Source of the DNA: Fragilariopsis cylindrus CCMP1102
Taxonomy: Eukaryota; Bacillariophyta; Bacillariophyceae; Bacillariales; Bacillariaceae
Assembly (NCBI GenBank): GCA_900095095.1
Contig: FMBT01000338.1
Location: forward strand, 124,001 to 188,000
Reading direction: 5' to 3'
DNA length: 64,000 bases
The position numbers were made by a program, and so were the translations under genes. The notes under the pieces are model-generated. The model saw nothing but the letters and a program-made list of their open reading frames with translations. It was not told the origin of the DNA and did not search any database. The number at the start of each line of letters is the position of its first letter. Position 1 is the stretch's first letter. This document shows, in pieces, positions 1-11,220 of this stretch.

Positions 1-540
1 ATGAGACGCATTTGCTTTCGTCGCATCTTGCATCTGATGATGCCATGATTTCGATTGTTTGATGGATGAAACTATCACGTGCCTATTCCTATTATAATTG
101 TCGACAGCAGTGCAACTCGTTCGTTTATGTGCTGTTGTGCATGTAATAAAATGCAGTGACTACATAAAGTAGCGAAGCGTGGTAGGCAGTACAAAAAAAA
201 TTAAACGAGATTTTTATATTTTTATCAGGAAGTTTTGTGACTATGAATACTGATACTAAAGTTCCATACGAAGAACTTTCTTTGCCATTACCAAATGACA
301 TCTTTTTATTTATAACTTTTGTATGTACTTAAGGCACTGAAGTACTTGTGTACCGGATCCAGTAACTGATCCGCACATAATTCATCTACTTTATTGTTCT
401 TTGGTCGAGGGCTTATTTATCCCTTAATAGGAGTACACGCGTATACGCGTGTAAATAGCGTTTTTTGAGCAATTTTTCGCTCCAGTAAAAAAAAGCTTTC
501 GCTCCTAAAAGTCAGCTTCCGACTAACCTCTCTCTCTCGA
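1..540. other. intergenic, left edge
   Basis: No supported gene. AT-rich sequence with short open frames only. It holds a perfect 20-bp palindrome at 434-453, listed separately. A gene ending beyond the left edge cannot be excluded. Confidence 0.5.
434..453. repeat. perfect 20-bp palindrome
   Basis: The sequence tacacgcgtatacgcgtgta equals its own reverse complement over 20 bases, with a CG-rich core in AT-rich surroundings. It could bind a dimeric factor or form a cruciform. Function is unknown. Confidence 0.7.
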
Positions 541-700
541 TGAAACAGACAACACGTTCGACTAGATTTTGTCTAAGAAATTCTACAGTACGCTCCACTG
601 CTTTGATCGATGCATGCTTGGATCATGAATGAATGAATCAATGAATCAATCTGCTAGCATCCGGGAATAAAATTTCGCTCGCGAGAATTTTGTAAATCCC
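541..700 (+). repeat. left arm of inverted repeat
   Basis: The reverse complement of about 541-700 aligns with 3433-3580. Shared blocks include ggatgctagcagattga, a run of cattcattcat, catgatccaag, caaaagcagtggagcgta (caaagcagtggagcgta in this arm) and gtagaatttct. The arms point toward each other and enclose the membrane-protein gene at 809-3019. Identity by eye is roughly 75-85 percent with small gaps. It may be the end of a decayed element or one of two inverted MITE-like copies. Confidence 0.75.
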
Positions 701-808
701 ACGACCAACAAACTCAATCGTGCTCGCATCTTGTTTTTGTTTTTCGCAACCTTGTTCGGTATTTTAGTCAATTTTATGGTGTGTTGTTGTTGTTGTGTTA
801 CTGTTGTG

Positions 809-3019
809 TTAGTTGGTGGTCGGTACTAATAATTTAATAATTTCAGTTTTTTCTAGTATAAACATACGCGGATGACAATCATTGATACCATATCCTATAA
901 TAGCTCTACTAGTATTACCAACCACTTCTGAAAAACCAGATATAAAATGTATTATGGGACAATTATATGTTTCATTGAATAAATTTAAACGTATATCCAT
1001 ATTATGACCAGCTAATGTACTTTGTTGTTGTTCTTGATGTTGACTATCTGTATCTGTATGTGTATTACTGCTACTACCGGTAGTACCAAATCCTAAACAA
1101 AACCAACCACTTATTGCCACAATACGAAATGGATAATGTATGTCATAGGCAATAAATCTAGATACAAATTGATCATTACTAATTAATGATTCATATCTAT
1201 TTTGACTATCTTTCAACCAAAATTTATTTTTGATACTTAATTTTTGATGGGATATACCTACCATCACTTCTTGTTCACTTTGTTTTTCGTTTTCAGGCAT
1301 TCTTGGTAGCAACACACGTACACAACATGCGGATCCATGATCTTTATTGATATCAAAAAAAGAACGTTCTATAGGATTTGTACAATTCTTATTCCATGAT
1401 GCAGTACCATCTATATTATCTTCACATACTGTAATATTATGATAGATATCCGGTGTATGAAATGTCGGTTTTGGATATCCACGATAATCAATATTATTAT
1501 GGCCATTGTCATTATCACCAAGAATGAGACGTGGTGCTTCTTGTTCTATTGATTTTTCATTATTACTAATTGTTGTTTTAAATAAATCTAAACGTTGATG
1601 GACATTTTTATTTTTATCGTCATCGTCATTAGTAGGTATATTTATTAATTTACGATACTGATGTGGTAAAGGTCGATATTGAATATAATAGTCAGTAGTA
1701 CTTGTACTATCATTTGTATCTGTATTACTTCTTTTTGTTGTTGTTTGAAATATATTAAAATTCTTTCCACCACCAATTTTAGTATTGGATCCTATGGATG
1801 TAATTTGTAATCCATTCCCATAAATATTTGGATATATGTATCCAGTATCAGATCCAGTATTATCAGAGGAAGAAGAAGAAGTTGTTGAATTTGTTGTTGA
1901 ATTTGCCATATTCATATTCATACTATTAGTATTACGTTTAATCTGTATTCTTCGACATTCTTCATTACAGATTAAATAAATAGATTTTTGAATGATAAAT
2001 AGTCGACAATCTTCCATAAATTGTCGATAATACAAGCCACGTGTTTGTGGATCGACATTTAAATCAATTAAGATATCGGAATTTTCTATCAAATTTAATT
2101 TCGAATCCAATAATGCTATTGCTAAATAAGAGATTTGTTCTCCCGCCTTCATCATTTTACGTTGTTGATTCGTATTCCCAAAACAATTATTACTTAAATA
2201 AGCACGATAGATCACCACATATTGGACATTGCTATCACCCCCCGTTAATTTAAATAAATCATCTTTGGATAATAACATACTACTATCATTAACATTTGGA
2301 TCATTATCATCTTCCTTTGGTATTGTATTATGTAATGGTAATATTGATGGATTATATAAATATAATGTTCTATAATCGGTGGTATAATTATGATTGGAAT
2401 CATATCTTCCTTTAGTAGCATTATCATCACGAAATTTACCCTGACGTGGTAATGGATAGATGATGGATAAATTATGGTCGGATGTATTCGTTCTTTGTTG
2501 TAAATGATAGGTTTTATTTTCCACTTGATTTCTCGGAATAATTCTGGTGATGGGTATGGCATTTGGTAAAGTATGTGATCGTTCGGTTCCTGGTATTGGT
2601 TTTGGTCCAGCCTCATCATATCGTCTTATTATCAGAGGTGTAGTAGTAGACTTTGTTGTAGTAGTTGGTTTCTCATCTGCTGCTGCTGCTGATTTCTTAG
2701 TATTCGCAGTATTCGTATTCGCCGTGGTCGTCTTCGTCTTATTCGCAGTAATAAATGACGACGACGACAACAACATAGGGTATTCAAAATAAAGGGATGG
2801 AGGACTCCTATTATCTGTTGGTGTGAGGAAGAAAAGACTGTAAATAATTGCAATCGTAGTTAATAGTAATGCCATTATTAGCATAACCATCGCTGATGCT
2901 GGATTATTACGATTTGTTAGTACGCCTCTTTGTTTCTTCTTCTTCTTCTTCTTCATCTTCTGCTGCGCCTGATGCTGCTGCTGCTGCTGCTGCTGCTTCT
3001 TATTCATCATCATCGTCAT
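809..3019 (-). CDS. type II membrane protein, possible Golgi glycan enzyme
   Basis: A single open frame of 736 codons. Residues 1-42 are cytoplasmic-like and very basic (poly-Q, poly-K). A hydrophobic segment at about 43-66 reads as a signal anchor, and the rest is Asn-rich with many N-glycosylation sequons, as in a Golgi luminal type II protein. Conserved-looking blocks are YNPSILP near 222, MEDCRLF near 335 and IGYGINDCHPR near the C-terminus. These resemble the five-bladed propeller architecture of GH130-like and related glycan-active proteins (NPS...YR...EDxRLF), but this is weak recognition from memory. Several low-complexity inserts separate the blocks. No intron is needed. The gene lies exactly between two inverted-repeat arms. 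A diatom-specific family without known function is equally possible. Confidence 0.7.
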   Translation of the reverse strand: MTMMMNKKQQQQQQQHQAQQKMKKKKKKKQRGVLTNRNNPASAMVMLIMALLLTTIAIIYSLFFLTPTDNRSPPSLYFEYPMLLSSSSFITANKTKTTTANTNTANTKKSAAAADEKPTTTTKSTTTPLIIRRYDEAGPKPIPGTERSHTLPNAIPITRIIPRNQVENKTYHLQQRTNTSDHNLSIIYPLPRQGKFRDDNATKGRYDSNHNYTTDYRTLYLYNPSILPLHNTIPKEDDNDPNVNDSSMLLSKDDLFKLTGGDSNVQYVVIYRAYLSNNCFGNTNQQRKMMKAGEQISYLAIALLDSKLNLIENSDILIDLNVDPQTRGLYYRQFMEDCRLFIIQKSIYLICNEECRRIQIKRNTNSMNMNMANSTTNSTTSSSSSDNTGSDTGYIYPNIYGNGLQITSIGSNTKIGGGKNFNIFQTTTKRSNTDTNDSTSTTDYYIQYRPLPHQYRKLINIPTNDDDDKNKNVHQRLDLFKTTISNNEKSIEQEAPRLILGDNDNGHNNIDYRGYPKPTFHTPDIYHNITVCEDNIDGTASWNKNCTNPIERSFFDINKDHGSACCVRVLLPRMPENEKQSEQEVMVGISHQKLSIKNKFWLKDSQNRYESLISNDQFVSRFIAYDIHYPFRIVAISGWFCLGFGTTGSSSNTHTDTDSQHQEQQQSTLAGHNMDIRLNLFNETYNCPIIHFISGFSEVVGNTSRAIIGYGINDCHPRMFILEKTEIIKLLVPTTN

Positions 3020-3432
3020 CGTCGTCGTCGTCGTCCCTCCTTCTATTACTACTACTTCTTCTTGAAAACAACGATCGTTGTCGTCGTCCTGCTATTACTA
3101 CTTGATCATGTGCAGTAGTAATGACAGCCATGCATGATACAATAATAATAGTAATAATAATGTAGTAATTTCAATAAAATGATCAACTCGTCGTCGTCAA
3201 GTCTTTTAATAAATATATATAAAATGAGACACTATCCCTTTATAACTGATGGTACTTATCAGGGGTCATAAAAAAGAGGGTTGCGTTTACAGCGAATTTA
3301 GTTTTTGAGTCCCACGAAATTAAGTCATGATTTGTTCTTAAAACTTTTACCGTAGCCCCTAGCAACTAATGAATATTTCGGGGGATTATTTTATTTTGTT
3401 TTATATTTAATTTCCCCCTGCCTGTTGCTTCT
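3020..3432. other. upstream region of the membrane-protein gene
   Basis: No gene seen. Microsatellite-rich (GAA, CTG and TCG triplet runs extend from the coding start), then AT-rich sequence. It presumably contains the promoter of the minus-strand gene at 809-3019. Confidence 0.5.
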
Positions 3433-3580
3433 GTGATTTACAAATTCGCGCGAACCGAAATTTCATTCCCGGATGCTAGCAGATTGACTTCATTCATTCA
3501 TTCATTCATGATCCAAGATTGCATCAAAAGCAGTGGAGCGTAGAATTTCTAAAACAAAAATTAGTCCGACATGATCCAAA
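3433..3580 (-). repeat. right arm of inverted repeat
   Basis: Inverted counterpart of 541-700, carrying the shared blocks ggatgctagcagattga and caaaagcagtggagcgta. See the left arm. No clear target-site duplication was found at the outer ends by eye. Confidence 0.75.
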
Positions 3581-4066
3581 CAATAATTATTTAAATAGCT
3601 CAGTTATTCCGTCATTTTTACTACTTCAAGTACCAGTTCAAAAAATAAACAAGTAAAACTATAGTATATTATAAACTATTAAAGTTAGTTCTAGTAAAAT
3701 TTTAGGTTATTAATTCTAGGCCAGTTTATTGTTAAGACTCTAAAAATAGATTAACCGTTTGGGATGATTTTCCTTGGAATGTATGGTAATTTTTGATTGG
3801 AAATTACATGAATTAAAAGGAGTAAAACTAACCCATGACTTGTCGAGCGACGAAAATATTTTCTATGCGGTATTAGTCCATCATAGAATACGATTTTCAC
3901 TCACTTCAAGGTATTAGAATGCAGTTTCTTTTTTAATCCGGATTCAATATGATACTGTGCTATGTATTGTACATGCTAAATGATTTATATATCTATAGTA
4001 GCTTTACTTTAATACAATATTATTATTTTATGAATTACAACTTGCTTATAGATATGAATAAACTGC
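3581..4066. other. intergenic
   Basis: AT-rich, no supported gene. It contains the 3' flank of the minus-strand gene that ends at 4067. Confidence 0.5.
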
Positions 4067-6590
4067 TTAGACTGGTACCGAAACAGTACGAGACTTTTTG
4101 ATGGCATCGCTGTTGTCGGTATCAACGTCGTTATCAGTAGCAGTAGCACCACCACTACCAACGATATTATCATCATCTCTCTTTCGCTTGGTGCTGTTAC
4201 TCAAGCTTAAACTAGAATCGTCATCCTCGGCGACCTTCTTCTTCTTCGTGTTTGCAGTTGCAATCGCTTCTGTTGTTGTAAGGGAAGTAATAACAGCATC
4301 TTCATCATCGGTATTGTTATCCGACACTTCACAGGGGAATAGTGGAACGGACGGAGACGAAGACTTTTCTTCATATTTCTTGTTGAGACTACCATTAGTT
4401 GTTGACACGATAACACTACTAGTTTCTTCTGCACTAACATCTCCCTTGGCAGCAGCACCAGTGGCAGCATTAGTGGCAGCAGCCACTACCCTCTTCGTGG
4501 TTTCGCTACTAGCAGTAGCAGTAGCAGTAGCAGTAGCAGTCGAAGCGATTTCCTTCGATGTCAATGATGTTGACGATGATGAGTTTTCGCCACCAACACC
4601 ATCATCGTCACCATCCGCATCAACAACAATAGCAGTAACACCATCTTCTGATTGACCATGTAATCTTGCCCACATCCTTTGAAAGAAGATTTTACGTGAT
4701 CCGTATCGAGGACGGCCTGTTGTTAAATTTTCCTTATGGGCCTGTTGACGTTGTAATTCCAGTACAGCCTTCCTTACATCTGATGGACAGAATCTACATT
4801 TACCACCAATATGTTTAAGGATTGTTTGACTTGTTGTAGTTTGTGCTAATGATCGAACCGAATTAGGAAAGTAACGTCCAAATCCTGGTTGTCCTCCACA
4901 ATGCTGTTTTGTTTATATATGTTTGTTTGTAAGAGAGTCAAATGAAGGACGTATTTTACGGTATGTTGATGAATAGAATCAATACATGGTAATGGTAATG
5001 AAGGAGATAGGAGGAGGAGAGAAAGGGTGAGACCACATACATACACAAGCATACATCAAATCATTTGTTTATTATACATTGTATTGTATCATACATTGAA
5101 TTGCATTATACATTGTATACAGTATAAAGTATTGTACGTACCTTGCAACACATTCCTAAGAATCCAATGTTACGTGTCTTATAACACCCAACACGATCAG
5201 CTTGTGTTAATTTACATGGTTTCATTTGTCCTAATGCAACGAATAATGAATCTGGTATTAAATCACGATCCTTTGGTATAACTAAACATAACTTCATGTC
5301 ATCTTTAGCACTTGTACCTTTTGTTTTTGTTGAAGTAGTTGAAGTAGTTGAAGTAGTAGTACTAGCGGCAACAATAGTAGTAGCAGTACCTTCTTCGTTG
5401 CCGCTAGTAGTAGTAGTAGTAGTATTATCGCCGTTACTACTGCTACCACTTTCCTCCTTCTTGTTTTCGGTAGTGGTAGATTTATCTTCGTCGTTGGAAT
5501 TCTTCTTCTGTGTCCCGTTATCATTGCTACCATCACTCTTCTTATCATCTTGTTTAATAATATCATCACTGATCAATGATTCAATAAATTCATCTGTTAA
5601 TACCGGACCATCTGGTTCAGCAGAATGTTGTTGTTGCTGTTGTTGTACAGCATTAGTATTAGGAGGAGGACCACGATGCTGCTGTTGAAGATGATGTTGC
5701 TGCTGTTGAAGATGTTGATGCTGAGTGTGATGTTGGTATGCCATTGGATGTTGTCCTTGAGGAGGACCTAGTTGCATTGCCATCGGCGGGAATTGCTGCT
5801 GCTGCTGCTGATGCTGTTGATATTGAGGAGAATAACCAGGATGACTATGACTACCAAGTCCCGAAACGTTGTTAGGTACAAAACCTCCACCACCACCGCC
5901 ACCACCACCACGCATCATATGCGGTTGAAGTGGTGGAGCGTAATATCCCATGGCAGGCGGCCATCCTACTACTTGTGCTGCTTGTTGTGCTGCTTGATGT
6001 GCCGCTTGTTGGTGGGCTTGTGCCTGATGTTGTTGTTGCTGTTGTAGCAATCCATGAGGAATTCCTCCTCCTCCTTGTTCTTGTTGTTCGCCATTTTCTT
6101 GATTCGTTTTGAGTTGTAATAAGAAGGAAGCAACATCTTGTGTATCAGCAGGACCTCCGCCACGTTTCTGTCCTTGTCCCTGCCGTTGTCCTTGCCCTTG
6201 TTGTTTCTTCTGCCCTTGTTGTCCTTGTTGTTGATGGCCTTGTTGTTGATTTGTAGGTGGAAGAAGATGTCCTTGAGCTTGTAAGAATGCTGTCATTTGT
6301 TGATTGACAACATTAGGGTTCATGAGCTTGCTGTTACTGTTCGGATTATGAGAAGGAGCATTATCGCCGCCGCCGCCGCCGCCATTACTACCAACTGGCA
6401 TGTGCATCATCATGTTGTTCATATTCATATTCATCATCATACCAGAAGGGGCACTAGTAGCAGCAAAAGATGAAGGTGAAGAAGTTAAAGAAGATGGAGA
6501 AAGAGTTCGTAATTTTGATTGAGTATGAGTTTGAGTTTGAGTTTTCGCAATGGAAGGTGATAGTTGTTGTTGTTTTTTCTTTCCGTTCAT
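4067..6590 (-). CDS. Q-rich nuclear-type protein with Cys/His-containing conserved domain
   Basis: Two exons: 5142-6590 and 4067-4903 (complement), intron 4904-5141 with donor GTACGT and acceptor CAG. The join is in frame (CCK|HCGG) and gives 761 residues. Residues 1-360 are poly-Q, poly-G, poly-H and N-rich, followed by an acidic Ser/Thr linker. The splice junction falls inside a compact conserved domain (about 440-560) with DRVGCYKTRNIGFLGMCCKH, then GGQPGFGRYFP, SLAQTTTSQTILKHI and GGKCRFCPSDVR. The regularly placed Cys and His suggest zinc binding. I have seen this type of domain in diatom proteins, sometimes linked to DNA-binding modules, but know no assigned function. The C-terminus is acidic and low-complexity with a basic KRKRDDD stretch. 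A transcriptional or chromatin role is inference from composition. Confidence 0.85.
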
Positions 6591-8695
6591 GATTAATGAG
6601 AAGATTTCTATCCGGCGGACAAGAAGATGAAGTGAGTAACGCTACCAGAAGTAGCTCGTGCAAGGAAAGAGAGTTGGTTTTGGTTTTGTTTGAGTGAATA
6701 CTGTAATATGTTTTGTATGCGAATACCGGTAGAACTAAGCAACTTTGCCTCATTAATGTTAGAAATATTTGGTTCGTGTCTAATTGTAAGAAAAAATGAG
6801 AGGTGTATACGTGACTACTTCAAGTACATAGAAGGTGATACAGCTAATTTTTATCTCATGACATTATTTTTGAAAGCGCCATCACAACAGGTGTATGCGT
6901 TTTTTCTTCACAAAAGCTCGGCGAACTCTTCTCTTTCTTACCGGTACACTTGCTCAAACGTTTCCTTTCTTTTCGCCTTTTTATACTCGCGCAAGACATG
7001 ATTCCTTTCTTTTCGCTTCTTTACACTCGCGCATGACACGAATTTTGTTCTTTTGGGGAGGATTTTGGGGAGAATAGAAGAATCATGCTGTTCTTTGTGC
7101 TTCTTAATTTTATAGTGCGTTAAATACATGGTCTGTATAATTGATTCTTGTATTCAATGCATATTTTTTGTACGACAGTGACAACCTTCTTGTTCCGAAT
7201 TCTTCTTTGATAAAAGAAGAACGCAAAAATATGTTAATTAACATTGAACCGAATTTTAATATTATTTATTTAAGTAATCTGACTCCACTCACTGTCACAG
7301 CTTCTATAACATTGTTAAATTAATGAATAATACTGTAGAAAGTAACGTACAAGTCGCAAACACTATGTAGTCGCTATTACTGACTCGTCGCGGGCGACGG
7401 ATATCATCGTTAAACTTCACTTGTACAGGATTCAAAAACTTCTCAGAGTGTGAAAGTCAAAGAAAATCTGGCTTTTTTATAAATACGACTAGCTATTTTT
7501 AGTAATTAAGGTATGGTATTATTTCTTTGAAACCATTACAGTACAACAATTATGCTGATATGATGGTTTTACGCTATCAATACTAATGGGTACATTAATT
7601 CGATTTCATTATTTAATAATTTTATTCAATAGGATTCTTCATTATGGCCTTATTGATATAATAAATCATATAAGCTCGTACGATAAAATATTCATGCTCA
7701 CATAATCAAACTCGCCAGGTTTTAATTAACAGGAGCAAAAGCACAATTGAGATCAATGCACAAGTACTAGGCTAGAAAAGGAGGATGCCAAAACGTAGGG
7801 AGTTCTGGTAAACTCAACAACAAGTGCCTCTACTGCAATAATGCATTTGTTGTTGTTGTTAGTGATAAGTAGTAGTAGTAGTAGTAGTAGTAGCAGCAAA
7901 AGTACACGGAATAGATGATGTTTTAGACAGAGGAAATACACAATGAGATGAATAGATAGTAAGTATGAGAGATAATATGAGAGATAAATCATGCCAAGGG
8001 GTAGGTGGTGCATAGCAGTGAATTGCCCCTGAGGCACAAACAAAAACAGTAACAGCACATTCATGTATGCATGGACAGTTTTGTCTGTCTGTCCTCCTGT
8101 AATGCAATTAGTACCAAGGGGTGTGGAGAATGAAGATAGATAAGTCGATTCCATCTATCATGTGTATAAGTATACTTCTCTGATGATGAACTTGGGTGGT
8201 CGTACATGACCATTCTGTGGAGGTGCAAATTGATACAGATACCAATGAGAGAGTTGTTGCTGTTGAGCATCATGGTGTCACAAGAAGTGGTAGATACATA
8301 AAACGAGAGGGAAGAAATGTGTACCAAGAAAATCTTAGTAGAACACCACCTAAGATATCAACCTGTGGGATTGTGTTTAAGTAGTATTTATTGTTTTGTT
8401 AGTTTTGCTATTCATTCCTTATTTTAGACAAGATCTGCTCTGATAGACCATTACTGGAAATTGCAGCATATATGTATATATTATCTTATTATTTGCCACA
8501 CAATATATATAAGATGATATTGGTAATGATGAATGCCCCTCAATGCTGACTCTTTTCTTCTTGTGTAGTATGATAGACAAATGTTTTCTTTTTGGTTCTT
8601 CTCTTGTTGCGAAGCAGTACACATGTTTTTCTAGATTCAGTCCTGTGGTGGAACGGTAAAAGCAGCATGTGGGTGAACTAAAATTACCACCATGA
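6591..8695. other. gene-poor region
   Basis: No reliable gene over 2.1 kb. Short open frames look random. Visible structure: a 40-bp tandem duplication at 6962-7041 and a GTA microsatellite at 7866-7890. A short open frame at 8196-8384 contains TRSGRYIKRE, which faintly recalls retrotransposon polyproteins but is too short to call. Confidence 0.5.
6962..7041. repeat. 40-bp tandem duplication
   Basis: Two adjacent 40-bp units (6962-7001 and 7002-7041) share ttcctttcttttcgc, actcgcgca and gaca with about five mismatches. It lies upstream of the minus-strand gene that starts at 6590. Confidence 0.7.
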
Positions 8696-9926
8696 GGCAG
8701 CAGCAGCAGCAGCACATACTTAAGCTGAGATATTTCTAGTTGCTAGCTAGCTGTATTATAGAATAAAGTATGTGCTTAGTTTGTATATACGACCTAATGT
8801 ATGTAATACACTATACATGCAACACCACTTTGGAAATGCTTGGTCTGTATAACAGTTTGTGCCCTGAACAATACAACCAACAAACATCACCACAGCCAAA
8901 AACACTGCAGAACAATAATTTTTTGCTTTATAGATCTACTATAATACCAGTACCCAAGAGAGACACTCAGTAGTGATATTCTGGGCTATGAGTAGACTGG
9001 CATAATACACACTTGTACATTGAATGCAACATGTAGGGGAATACAGGAAGAAGTAATGGTAAGTTGCTAGGAATACATATACATTTTCTAGTGATGTGAA
9101 TGCAACATCTTTCTTGGCATGTCCTGTCTTCCTATGTGTTGTTTAAAATGGGGAGATAGGAGCATACAAGATGTCCAGTCTACCAGGACCGAAAAGGAGA
9201 GACATACCTCTAGAGGAACATACTGCTAATTATACACTCAATAATGCTCTTATTTTTGTTTGATTACACACAATCTACGTGTTGCTCTCTCTCTCTCTCT
9301 CCCTCTCTTCTGGAGTTATGTTAAGTTTGAATCTATCTCCTTCCCTCTTCTGGAATTATAGTCAGTTTCAATAATCTCAATACTATTGCAAGGGTGTAAT
9401 ATGACAGGGAGAGAATAAATTCAACTACATTTGACAATCAAGGATGATGTATACACTATATGGAGGTCACATATTTACAAATTGTAAGTGAGTGTATCAT
9501 TCATCTTATTAGTAATGTCATGACTCCTAGCAGCAGAAACATCTAGGAGAATAGTTGAAGGAGGAGATCTCCCCTACAAAATGATCACAACCTTTTGTTG
9601 TGTTCTTCTTTCATCTTATTAGTAATGGCATGACTCCTAGCAGCAGGAACATCCAGGAAAACAATTGAAGGAGGAGATCTCCTACTTTCTGCTATGATCA
9701 TGTATTAAAAACCCTACAAGATGATCACATCATTTTGTTGTGTTCTTCTCTGACTGGAATACTTGTATGCTTAATGATTTGACCCACTCTTCAAAACATG
9801 TAACTGTGGTGCATCAGGCTCAACAAAGTTATACTGGCAGGTATATGAGACCATTGATTGTGTTATTTTGCATGTTGGTGTTCCACCTGAGTTTAATGGG
9901 GAAGCCATCCTACCAAGCCCACCTAA
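8696..9926 (+). repeat. 1.23-kb direct repeat, copy A
   Basis: Begins at a CAG microsatellite followed by catacttaa and ends at ccaagcccacctaa. It matches 13819-15054 in the same orientation along nearly its whole length (examples: gctagctagctgtatt, acactatacatgcaacacc, aagagagacactcagtag, gacagggagagaataaatt). It contains two internal subunits starting near 9501 and 9611 built on ttattagtaatg and ggaggagatctcc. No TG...CA ends, primer-binding site or polymerase genes are visible, so it is not an obvious LTR. Weak similarity may extend upstream to about 8500. Confidence 0.85.
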
Positions 9927-10279
9927 CAAGCATTATGAGAGAGATAAAAACTAGGTTGAATGCAATCTGTCAGTATTATATTAATCATAGGTGAGTGTGT
10001 ATGTACTACTAGCAGACTATGATTGAAAAATAATATGCAGTATTACAATAAATGATGTAAATATGCACTACACAGTATTTGTATGTTGTTTGTTCATGCT
10101 GTATTGTGTAATTCACAGGTTCAGGACAGGAATTGAACTATCATGCAATTTGAGATCAAGTTACATACTACTTCATTCTTCTTGCTTTTACTCTACGAAG
10201 CACTGCAGAACATTATATTCATCGATCTCTGATGGTGGCGAAACTTAATTTATTTTGTCCAATTCTTCATCTCTCTATT
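9927..10279. other. intergenic between repeat copy A and a gene fragment
   Basis: No gene supported. AT-rich, with short open frames only. Confidence 0.4.
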
Positions 10280-10620
10280 TTCCAGCAAAAAATTGTTGAG
10301 AAATTGGAGTTAAATAAGGTTTTCGATGAAGGTAATGATGATGAAACAAAAGAATGGATTATGTTTAAAGAAGGTGGTAGAAATACTTACAGTGCCATTA
10401 CGCACGTAGCCGAGTTACTTGCCATAGTTGCGGAACGCATACCAGATCAATCCTTTAAAATCAACTGGGCCGATGAAGTCTTTGATGAAGAAAAAAACAC
10501 TACTTCGGTTCGTAATTGCATTGATAATCTAATTCGGAAAAAAAATCTGTTCGAACATAAACAAAAAGTAGGAGATGGAAGATTTCGCTGGATACAGCTT
10601 TATATATTATTTCAATTATT
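10280..10620 (+). pseudogene. coding-like fragment, winged-helix-like
   Basis: An open stretch with protein-like composition runs from about 10288 (after a possible acceptor ttttccag) to about 10610. It includes KEWIMFKEGGRNTYSAI, VAELLAIVAERIPDQ and SVRNCIDNLIRKKNLF. The pattern of alternating helices and a final basic GRFRW could be a small helix-turn-helix fold, but I do not recognise a family. After about 10610 the frame becomes hydrophobic and low in conservation and is probably non-coding. There is no convincing start or 3' end, so it is read as an isolated exon or gene remnant. It lies between the direct repeats and next to the broken HA-domain gene. Confidence 0.4.
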
Positions 10621-10680
10621 GGTTCTGGTTTATGCTCGCTTTTGTCGTTTGGTGCTGATCGTTCCCTTCTTTCTCATACC

Positions 10681-11220
10681 CTATACGAAACCAAGTTCCT
10701 CCAGTTGTTGTTGCCGTTCATCTGCCATACAATTATTCGGCAGAGAATCGATTTTATTCTTCCATTCCCGCCGTTGCCGTTTTACCCAGATCGCCAACGG
10801 ATAATTGCCCTCATACCGACTGAGGACGTTGCAGTGACCGAACTGTTCCTGAAAATCTTTCAATTCCTCGAGCTGTTCCGCCCAAACAGCCTTGTGAGAA
10901 TCCCATACGAAGCCAGCCTCTTCCAATGCAGTAACTTTTTGATCTGTTATCGTCGATCGTTTGCCGTCTATTTTTGATTTATACAGGTATCGTTGTCCTT
11001 TGATCCATTGCGCAAGTGCTGGATTTTCAGGATGTTTGTTTGGTACCAAACAATGCCCGTTTATTTCACGGAAATGTAAAGATCTTCAAACTTTTCAGTC
11101 CAATTTTCTGCTTGATACGCTCGGAATTTTACCTCCTTTGTTTGATTGTCGTCAGACGTTTTCCTTGTTATTATTCTTCTCCTCATCCTGTAGCCTCTCC
11201 TTCTTCGGCGATGGTAAGGA
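10681..11220 (-). pseudogene. helicase-associated (HA) domain protein, frameshifted
   Basis: Two consecutive HA domains (PF03457 type) can be read on the minus strand. The first has GHCLVPNKHPENPALAQW and GFVWD, the second GHCNVL, PLAIWVKRQR and LEELGFV before a TAG stop at 10681. The intact part runs from 11049. Upstream the expected WTEKFED start of the first domain lies in another frame (break near 11081-11090). A further lysine- and glutamate-rich segment is shifted again near 11145. Two breaks without plausible splice sites suggest a decayed gene, although base errors could explain it. HA domains are short W/GH repeats, widespread in diatom proteins and in some helicases, thought to bind nucleic acid. 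A full-length relative would normally carry more repeats. Confidence 0.6.

Noticed and set aside
4098-4655. 185-codon plus-strand frame
   Set aside because: Opposite strand of the low-complexity C-terminus of the Q-rich protein; Ser/Val/Leu repeats only.
7753-8154. 133-codon minus-strand frame
   Set aside because: The middle is a poly-Leu run from a GTA microsatellite; no conserved features, no partner exons.
8196-8384. Short frame with TRSGRYIKRE, possible retrotransposon remnant
   Set aside because: Only about 60 codons, with no integrase, reverse transcriptase or RNase H motifs nearby.
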